Shown here: positions 57,470 to 64,000 of the stretch, in pieces | How the letters are laid out: every line of letters starts with the position of its first letter | Position numbering within the stretch: the stretch's first letter is position 1 | NCBI GenBank assembly: GCA_028015205.1 | Contig: CM051520.1 | Location: forward strand, 35,765,528-35,829,527 | Reading direction: 5' to 3' | DNA length: 64,000 nucleotides | From: Mytilisepta virgata | Lineage: Eukaryota; Mollusca; Bivalvia; Mytilida; Mytilidae | Notes under the pieces: generated by a model | What the model saw: the letters and a program-made list of their open reading frames with translations, nothing else | Databases searched by the model: none | What the model was told of the DNA's origin: nothing | Made by a program: the position numbers and the translations under genes

Positions 57470-59817
57470 AGTAGTATATATGCGGTTCTAAATTATGATT
57501 TGAGGTGGTGGGTGTGGTGGAGGATCATGAGGATCCGGAAGTGACGTCACCGGAACAGGAAATGACGTCACAGGAAGTGACGTAACCGGAACCGAAAGTC
57601 ACGTGACCGGAACCGGAAGTACCGGAAGTGGTTTGCGCGCATGTGCAACCGGAAGTAGTGGTTTTCCCGCCATTTGTTGACGGAAGTGACGTAAGTCACG
57701 TGCAAGGACCCGGATATGTAGTCTGCGCATGTGTGACCGGAAGTACCCGGAAGTGGTTTGCGCGCATGCGCAACCGGAAGTAGTGGTTTTTCGCGCCATT
57801 TGTTGCCGGAAGTGTCGCAAGTCACGTGCTAGGACCCGGACGTGTGGTATGCAGAACCGGAAGTACCCGGAAGTCAGGCGCATGCACAACCGGAAGTGAT
57901 GGGTTTTCCATAATTTGTTTACGGAACTGACGCAAGTCACGGACCAGGATGTGCCATGCTTGACGAGATTGAATTATCTCCCTTTTCCCGCACTTCTCGG
58001 TCGTCTCTGGATCTTTCATCGGTCTGATACCCTCACTGTTATTTCGAAGTCCGAGAGTATACGAAGTACACTATTGGATTATCTCCCCTTATCCCGCTCT
58101 TTTCATTTGGGGGTATTTTCTGTGAGGGCCAAAGGTAGGATTGGATTATTTCCCCATACCTGCAAGTGATGCTGTCACCAATGGAGGGGTGTCCTTAGCA
58201 ACCGCCCAAGCAACGGCGGTCCATTTCTATGATGCACTTCGTTTCTCTTCTCTTGCTCCATCCCGCTCCTCGCTGCTTTTCTCTTGCTCCGTGCTGCTCA
58301 TCGCTGCTCTTCTCTTCCTCATCGCTGCTCATCACTGCTCCTCGCTGCTCTTCTCTTGCTCCGTGCTGCTCATCGCTGCTCTTCTCTTGCTCATTGCTGC
58401 TCATCACTGCTCATTGCTGCTCATCTCTTGCTCATCGCTGCTCATCGCTACTCATCTCTTGCTCATCGCTGCTCATCGCTGCTCATCTCTTGCTCATCGC
58501 TGCTCATTGCTGCTCATCTCTTGCTCCGTGCTACTCATCGCTACTCAGGACCTTACTCGTGTGCTCATTTCGCTCCTGCTGCTTGTCACTGTTCGTCATC
58601 GCTGTTCATCTCTTGATCCACCTTTTTCCCGCAATTTTCGGTCGTCTCTGGATCTTTCATCGGTCTCTAGGGTCTGATACTCCCACTGTTATGTCGAAGT
58701 CCGAGAGTATACGAAGTACACTATTGGATTATCTCCCCTTATCCCGCTCTTTTCATCTGTGGGTGATGTTTTCTGTGAGGACCAAAGGTAGGATTGGATT
58801 ATGCCCCCTTACCTGCAAGTGATGCTGTCACCAATAGATCAATGGAGGGGTGTCCTTAGCAACTGCCTTAGCAACGGCGGTCCATTTCTATGATGCACTT
58901 CGTTTCTCTTCTCTTGCTCCATCCCGCTCCTCGCTGCTCTTCTCTTGCTCCGTGCTGCTCATCGCTGCTCTTCTCTTGCTCATCGCTGCTCATCACTGCT
59001 CATTGCTGCTCATCTCTTGCTCATCACTGCTCATTGCTGCTCATTTCTTGCTCATCGCTGCTCATCGCTACTCATCGCTGCTCATTGCTGCTCATCTCTT
59101 GCTCTTTGCTGCTCATCGCTACTCAGGACCTTACTCGCGTGCTCATTTCGCTCCTGCTGCTTGTCACTGTTCGTCATCGCTGTTCATCTCTTGATCCACC
59201 CTTTTCCCGCACTTCTCGGTCGTCTCTGGATCTTTCATCGGTCTCTAGAGTCTGATACTCTCACTGTTATGTCGAAGTCCGAGAGTATACGAAGTACACT
59301 ATTGGATTATCTCCCCTTATCCCACTCTTTTCATCTGTGGGTGATGTTTTCTGTGAGGACCAAAGGTAGGATTGGATTATGTCCCCCTACCTCCAAGTGA
59401 TGCTGTCATCAATAGATCAATGGAGGGGTGACCTTAGCAACTGCCTTAGCAAAGGCGGTCCATTTCATTGCACATCGCTGCTCATTGCTGCTCTTCTCTT
59501 GCTCATCACTGCTCATTGCTGCTCATCTCTTGCTCATCGCTGCTCATTGCTGCTCATCTCTTGCTCATCGCTGCTCACCACTGCTCTTCTCTTGCTCATC
59601 GCTGCTCATCTCTTGCTCCGTGCTGCTCATTGCTGCTCATCGCTACTCAGGACCTTACTTGCGTGCTCATTTCGCTCCTGTTGCTTGTTGCTGTTCGTCA
59701 TTGCTGTTATCTTTTGCTCCGTTCTACCCATCGCTGCTCTTTTGTTCATCGTTGCTCTTCTCTTGCTCATTGCTGCTCATCACTGCTCATCGCTGCTCAT
59801 CTCTTGCTCCGTGTTGC
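57470..59817 (+). repeat. Left inverted arm, three higher-order units
   Basis: The CpG-rich tip (57530-57910) is followed by three units, each with a GATTATCTCCCCTTATCCCG / CCGAGAGTATACGAAGTACA module, a GATGCTGTCACCAATGGAGG-like module and a minisatellite of GCTCATCGCTGCTCATCTCT. The unit modules recur at about 58160, 58815 and 59395. The arm ends at GTGTTGC (59817), where the match to the right arm stops. Confidence 0.85.
57530..57910 (+). promoter_or_regulatory. Left-arm cluster of ETS, CRE, NRF1 and E2F-like sites
   Basis: About eleven CCGGAAGT (ETS core), several TGACGTCA/TGACGTAA (CRE), GCGCATGCGCA (NRF1-like, about 57762) and TTTTCCCGCC / TTTTTCGCGCC (E2F-like, about 57663 and 57787) within 380 bp. 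These are the standard words of CpG-island promoters in animals. A promoter role is inferred. Confidence 0.5.
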
Positions 59818-60000
59818 TCTTCTCTTGCTCTTTGCTGCTCATCGCTACTCAGGACCTTACTCGCGTGCTCATTTCGCTCCTGTTGCTTGTTGCTGTTCGT
59901 CATCGCTGCTCTTTTCTTGCTCATCGCTGCTCTTATCTTGCTCTTTGCTGCTCATCGCTACTCAGAACCTTACTCGCGTGCTCATTTCAGTTTTGGGGCT
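58245..60000 (+). repeat. GCTCATCGCTGCTCATCTCT minisatellite arrays of the left arm and core edge
   Basis: Three blocks (about 58245-58610, 58915-59190 and 59465-59990) of an 8-9 bp pulse TGCTCATCG / TTGCTCATC. All three frames stay open for long stretches with Leu/Ser/His/Cys-rich translations, which is an artefact of the repeat. Confidence 0.85.
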
Positions 60001-60059
60001 GCTGCTGCTAGTGGTGGTCGATTGTCATTATTCAAAGATTGGATCTGTGCGAGAGCACC

Positions 60060-60230
60060 ATTAAATTCTTGTCATTTGAAAGGGCACTCTGCATTTATCC
60101 AGGCTTGTGACTGGCTATCATACGATAGGCTGCATTAATCCTCCTCAATTTTTTAAGGCCACTCTGCATTTGTCCAGGCTTGTGACTGGCTATATATATG
60201 TATAAACATATATAGGCTGCGTTACCCTCC
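60060..60230. repeat. Two-copy direct repeat in the core
   Basis: A GGSCACTCTGCATTTRTCCA word, followed by GGCTTGTGACTGGCTAT, occurs at 60081 and 60160. Confidence 0.7.
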
Positions 60231-60312
60231 TTCCCTTTTTTTTAAATTTTTTTAAATTTTTAATTTTTTTTCATATATTTCTTTTTCTTTGTAATATGTT
60301 CCAATTCCTCTG

Positions 60313-60827
60313 TCACATAGAGTCATTGCTGTCTTCAGCTGGTGGTGGGTCGTAGTCGTTCAATACACGGTTAAGCAGATATTTTCGTTTTTCTACGGCA
60401 TATTCCCATGATTCTTTTGATTCGTAGTCTTCCTCTTCTCTCAAGCGTTTAGCCGTTTTCTTGATCTTTCTATGTACGGGGTCTCTATTCATGTCTTGAT
60501 GCCAGGACAATAGTCCGAGGTAATGGTTTCGCATTTCGTCTCTGTATGTGTCAACCATGTCTCGATATGCTGCCAAGCGTGCATCATTCCGGCTTCGACA
60601 AGTTCGTTTACTTTCTGTGAGTATTCCGATTGATGTACTTGAAATGTTCTATTCAAAATGACTTCCCATGGAGACTGTTCGCATTGCTCTTCGGAGTCTT
60701 CGTTGGACTCCTGTTCACTACTTTGTTCGGATTCCTCGTTATCGGCTTCTGTGGTGGTATCTGAGACTGAATCACTATAGTCTGTTGAATCCTTCTCCAT
60801 ACCGTGTGCATTCTTTTTGTGTCGCAC
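60313..60827 (-). pseudogene. C-terminal part of a zinc-finger ORF, frameshifted
   Basis: From 60835 (minus) the frame opens with the H-x4-H half of a C2H2 finger, then a very acidic Ser/Glu segment (EADNEESEQSSEQ), then a helical segment ending VNELVEAGMMHAWQ. Near 60575 the reading continues in another frame (60576-60313) with AAYRDMVDTYRDEMRNHYLG and a basic-acidic C-terminus ending AEDSNDSM. One single-base frameshift joins the two. The CxxC half of the finger lies beyond the inserted element at 61205-61241. Function is unknown; a DNA-binding regulator of the element is plausible. Confidence 0.6.
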
Positions 60828-60841
60828 TATGTTGAAGTTTC

Positions 60842-60850
60842 GCTTGGACT
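60842..60850 (+). repeat. Target duplication GCTTGGACT, left
   Basis: An exact direct repeat of 61205-61213 flanking the inserted inverted-repeat element. Confidence 0.88.
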
Positions 60851-61204
60851 CAATCTAATTAAAAACCGATCTCTCATCGCTCCCGTTTTCTGATATGTCG
60901 CGTGGGAGATCTAACGAAACCCGCTTTGAGGTCACATGTGAGTGAACTGGAACTTATGAATTTATAATGACATGCAAATGAATTGACTTCCTATCAGTAA
61001 GCCAATCAAAAAAGTTTATGAATTCTGGGGACTGACGATTTCTTCGTAATCAACTTACAAGATCGCGTAAGCCGCAATTTCATTGGTCGAACAGGACACA
61101 CCTACGAGGTCACTCACATGTGACCTCAAAGCGGGTTTCGTTAGATCTCCCACGCGACATATCAGAAAACGGGAGCGATGAGAGATCGGTTTTTAATTAG
61201 ATTG
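60851..61204. mobile_element. 354-bp inverted-repeat transposon (MITE) with 9-bp target duplication
   Basis: The tips CAATCTAATTAAAAACCGAT and complement extend as near-perfect arms of about 100 bp (CTCATCGCTCCCGTTTTCTG, GGGAGATCTAACGAAACCCG, GAGGTCACATGTGAGTGA). The 9-bp duplication GCTTGGACT lies on both sides. The interior is non-coding. Long arms plus a 9-bp duplication suggest a Mutator-type non-autonomous element. Confidence 0.88.
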
Positions 61205-61213
61205 GCTTGGACT
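61205..61213 (+). repeat. Target duplication GCTTGGACT, right
   Basis: The partner of 60842-60850. Confidence 0.88.
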
Positions 61214-61241
61214 GGTATCCACATATGTCACAGGCATACAT

Positions 61242-61697
61242 TTAAGACGTCTTTCTTTCCTTGGATTCAATAGTAGAATGAGCTGCGGTCGTCCTGCAAG
61301 TGCTTATATTACCTACAGGTTCCTCAACGGCTTGTTGATTCATACACAAACGTTTGGCAAAGTATTCGTTTCGAGATTGTTGCAGTTCAGATTTCACTTT
61401 TCTGATTAGGTTTCTATTAAGTCTTGTCCACTCGTTGTCAATCCTTCTACACCCCTTGCAGACATTCATGTTTTTGTAGAATTCCGCAAAGCTCTTGTTC
61501 ATTTGACACTTTGTACATTTCTTGTTTGGATCCACTTTGCTAGGCCCTCCACTTGTGTTGTCCAGCCGTTTGGTTCTCTCCACTTTGGTTGGAAGTATTT
61601 TCCTTTTCACTTCTGGTTTTGCTTTGGTCTTTGAAAGATCCACAGGAATTAAGTATCTAGCAGGAACCAATAAACCGAGAGGCGTTTTCGACTCCAT
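61242..61697 (-). CDS. Core ORF with CxxC-CxxC zinc ribbon
   Basis: A 151-codon open frame. Residues 1-60 are basic and Pro/Lys-rich. Residues about 61-84 hold CTKCQMNKSFAEFY and CKGCRR, a four-Cys zinc-binding motif with 15 residues between the pairs. The remainder is Arg/Lys-rich and helical. The stop TAA is immediately followed in the same frame by ATG and the CxxC half of a C2H2 finger (61241-61205), so this ORF and the next may once have been one gene or a reinitiation pair. The translation does not resemble Polinton polymerase, integrase or capsid proteins. No clear homologue comes to mind. Confidence 0.5.
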   Translation of the reverse strand: MESKTPLGLLVPARYLIPVDLSKTKAKPEVKRKILPTKVERTKRLDNTSGGPSKVDPNKKCTKCQMNKSFAEFYKNMNVCKGCRRIDNEWTRLNRNLIRKVKSELQQSRNEYFAKRLCMNQQAVEEPVGNISTCRTTAAHSTIESKERKTS

Positions 61698-61786
61698 TGG
61701 TACGTGTGTGTTGTTTGACGGTCTTCAAACAACTGACGAAATTAAACAAAACCTTTGAATATATTTTCGTTAAAAGCTTTCCATTG

Positions 61787-63562
61787 GCAACACGGAGCAA
61801 GAGATGAGCAGCGATGAGCAGTGATGAGCAGCAATGAGCAAGAGAAGAGCAACGATGAACAAAAGAGCAGCGATGGGTAGAACGGAGCAAAAGATAACAG
61901 CAATGACGAACAGCAACAAGCAACAGGAGCGAAATGAGCACGCAAGTAAGGTCCTGAGTAGCGATGAGCAGCAATGAGCAGCACGGAGCAAGAGATGAGC
62001 AGCGATGAGCAAGAGAAGAGCAGTGGTGAGCAGCGATGAGCAAGAGATGAGCAGCGATGAGCAAGAGATGAGCAGCGATGAGCAAGAGATGAGCAGCAAT
62101 GAGCAGTGATGAGCAAGAGAAGAGCAGCAATGAGCAGCGATGTGCAATGAAATGGACCGCCGTTGCTAAGGCAGTTGCTAAGGTCACCCCTCCATTGATC
62201 TATTGATGACAGCATCACTTGGAGGTAGGGGGACATAATCCAATCCTACCTTTGGTCCTCAAAGAAAACATCACCCACAGATGAAAAGAGTGGGATAAGG
62301 GGAGATAATCCAATAGTGTACTTCGTATACTCTCGGACTTCGACTTAACAGTGAGAGTATCAGACCCTAGAGACCGATGAAAGATCCAGAGACGACCGAA
62401 AATTGCGGGAAAAGGGTGGATCAAGAAATGAACAGCGATGACGAACAGTGACAAGCAGCAGGAGCGAAATGAGCACACGAGTAAGGTCCTGAGTATCGAT
62501 GAGTAGCACGGTGCAAGAGATGAGCAGCAATGAGCAGCGATGAGCAAGAGACGAGCAGCGATGAGCAGCGATGAGCAAGAGATGAGTAGCGATGAGCAGC
62601 GATGAGCAAGAGATGAGCATCAATGAGCAGTGATGAGCAAGAGATGAGCAGCAATGAGCAGTGATGAGCAGCAATGAGCAAGAGAAGAGCAGCGATGAGC
62701 AGCACGGAGCAAGAGAAGAGCAGCGAGGAGCAGTGATGAGCAGCGATGAGGAAGAGAAGAGCAGCGATGAGCAGCACGGAGCAAGAGAAAAGCAGCGAGG
62801 AGCAGGATGGAGCAAGAGAAGAGAAACGAAGTGCATCATAGAAATGGACCGCCGTTGCTTAGGCGGTTGCTAAGGACACCCCTCCATTGGTGACAGCATC
62901 ACTTGCAGGTATGGGGAAATAATCCAATCCTACCTTTGGCCCTCACAGAAAATACCCCCAAATGAAAAGAGCGGGATAAGGGGAGATAATCCAATAGTGT
63001 ACTTCGTATACTCTCGGACTTCGAAATAACAGTGAGGGTATCAGACCGATGAAAGATCCAGAGACGACCGAGAAGTGCGGGAAAAGGGAGATAATTCAAT
63101 CTCGTCAAGCATGGCACATCCTGGTCCGTGACTTGCGTCAGTTCCGTAAACAAATCATGGAAAAAACCCATCACTTCCGGTTGTGCATGCGCCTGACTTC
63201 CGGGTACATCCGGTTCCGCAGACCACACGTCCGGGTCCTAGCACGTGACTTGCGTCACTTCCGGCAACAAATGGCGCGAAAAACCACTACTTCCGGTTGC
63301 GCATGCGTGCAAACCACTTCCGGGTACTTCCGGTTCCGGTCACACATGCGCAGACTACATATCCGGGTCCTTGCACGTGACTTACGTCACTTCCGTCAAC
63401 AAATGGCGGGAAAAACCACTACTTTCGGTTGCGCATGCGCGCAAACCACTTCCGGTACTTCCGGTTCCGGTCACGTGACTTCTGGTTCCGGTGACGTCAC
63501 TTCCGGATCCTCCACCACACCCACCACCTCAAATCATAATTTAGAACCGCATATATACTACT
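61787..63562 (-). repeat. Right inverted arm, two higher-order units
   Basis: An inverted copy of the left arm at high identity but with two, not three, higher-order units (modules near 62200 and 62890). It is about 570 bp shorter than the left arm, i.e. one unit. Confidence 0.85.
63120..63510 (-). promoter_or_regulatory. Right-arm cluster of ETS, CRE, NRF1 and E2F-like sites
   Basis: The inverted counterpart of 57530-57910 with the same motif classes (ACTTCCGG, GACGTCAC, GCGCATGCGCGC near 63436, AATGGCGGGAAAA near 63403). Confidence 0.5.
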
Positions 63563-63568
63563 TGTCTC
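63563..63568 (+). repeat. Right 6-bp target-site duplication TGTCTC
   Basis: An exact copy of 57464-57469, immediately outside the right terminus. Confidence 0.85.
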
Positions 63569-64000
63569 TCTTTGTCCAAATCTAGCTGGATGTCCTCAAA
63601 AATTGTACTTATAATTATACTGTTTATTTTATATGATTAAGTTAACTGTATTTTATATGATCAACCCTTGGTTGGCCAATAAAGTTTTCTGTTTACAAGT
63701 CTTTCGAATACATGTGCTAAGAGTTATTTTTGAAGCCCATTTTATTCGATGAATGCTCTACTTCAGCTGCATGAGGGGTTATCTATATAATTAATATTTT
63801 TTATTACGTATAAATGAAGTGTTTTTATCCAGTTTAGTTTTTAGACATTATTTATCTTAATCTGTAATTAATCTTATTACGAATCGCGTGATCATTAGTG
63901 TAATTCTACTGTTTGTAAATTGATTAAAGTTATGCCCGTAGAAATTTGGAATAGTTTGTTACACTATATACAAATTTTGAAAAAGGAGGTAAAGTGTGAT
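63569..64000. other. AT-rich flank of the large element
   Basis: No gene or repeat is recognised. Composition drops abruptly back to AT-rich at the element boundary. Confidence 0.5.

Larger units (their letters stand above)
57470..63562. mobile_element. Polinton/Maverick-like 6.1 kb element with giant inverted arms
   Basis: The element begins AGTAGTATATATGCGG and ends with its exact complement, and is flanked by TGTCTC on both sides. 5'-AG termini, long terminal inverted repeats and a 6-bp duplication are the defining features of Polintons. The arms are 57470-59817 (2348 bp) and 61787-63562 (1776 bp), with a core of about 1.97 kb. Polintons are usually 15-20 kb and encode a protein-primed DNA polymerase, integrase, ATPase and capsid genes. 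None of these is present, so this is a non-autonomous derivative or another superfamily with the same target-site habit. The core holds minus-strand zinc-finger ORFs. GC content and CpG density far exceed the surroundings. Confidence 0.78.

Noticed and set aside
58141..60138. Long overlapping + strand frames rich in Leu, Ser, His and Cys (and mirrored at 61657-62839)
   Set aside because: All three frames are open because the GCTCATCGC minisatellite lacks stop triplets. No domain and no codon bias.
61242..61697. Assignment of the core ORF to a Polinton integrase or capsid gene
   Set aside because: The only visible motif is a four-Cys zinc ribbon, with no DDE, polymerase or jelly-roll features.

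Overview
This is an AT-rich animal genome window with split genes and a very heavy load of transposable elements. It is most likely from a bivalve mollusc, and a mussel (Mytilus-like) fits best. The evidence is the intron-split lectin gene, metazoan-type LINEs, and several dispersed families that I recognise as mussel-type (GTCTTCAACGCAGCGAG fold-backs, the family ending GACGGACGACGGAC / AGTGATGGCAATAGCTCACC). There is no sign of prokaryotic organisation. The species call is an inference.

Host genes. (1) A C-type lectin gene on the + strand, four exons at 1819-2143, 5567-5646, 14843-14924 and 20723-20922. The splice phases (1, 0, 1) join exactly to give a 228-residue secreted protein: signal peptide, PAN/apple-like domain, C-type lectin domain. 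Its introns (3.4, 9.2 and 5.8 kb) consist largely of mobile DNA. (2) A small candidate gene on the - strand, 37435 to 35624: a signal-peptide exon, possibly a middle exon, and a Thr-rich last exon ending in a hydrophobic tail like a GPI-anchor signal or membrane anchor.

Layout. 1-0.6 kb: dispersed repeat A. 1.8-20.9 kb: lectin gene, carrying in its introns a GTCTTCAACGCAGCGAG fold-back, a reverse-transcriptase relic with a nested palindrome, a 1.2 kb relative of the large element at the right end, a tRNA-derived SINE, a complete but inactivated Mutator-like element (11391-13798, 9-bp target duplication), a degenerate telomere-repeat block (17.8-18.5 kb) and another repeat A. 21-23 kb: tandem repeats and a palindrome. 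23.3-26.8 kb: broken LINE. 26.8-28.6 kb: a satellite-like array and a G-tract-tipped element. 28.8-30.7 kb: remnant of a second Mutator-like element. 33-35 kb: tandem/dispersed repeats and hairpins. 35.6-37.4 kb: candidate small gene. 38.8-40.3 kb: second copy of the satellite element and a TTAA-flanked DNA transposon. 43.9-44.9, 49.0-51.7 and 54.9-57.4 kb: three more LINE relics. 47.3-48.7 kb: antisense repeat A.

57470-63562 is the most striking object: a 6.1 kb element with 5'-AG...CT-3' ends, an exact 6-bp target duplication (TGTCTC) and inverted arms of 2.35 and 1.78 kb. These are hallmarks of the Polinton/Maverick class, but there is no polymerase or integrase. The arm tips are packed with ETS, CRE, NRF1 and E2F-like sites, the arms are built of minisatellite, and the core holds broken zinc-finger ORFs, one split by a 354-bp inverted-repeat transposon with its own 9-bp target duplication.

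Nothing here forms an operon or pathway. The biology is a lectin gene and a small surface-protein candidate embedded in several generations of nested transposons.
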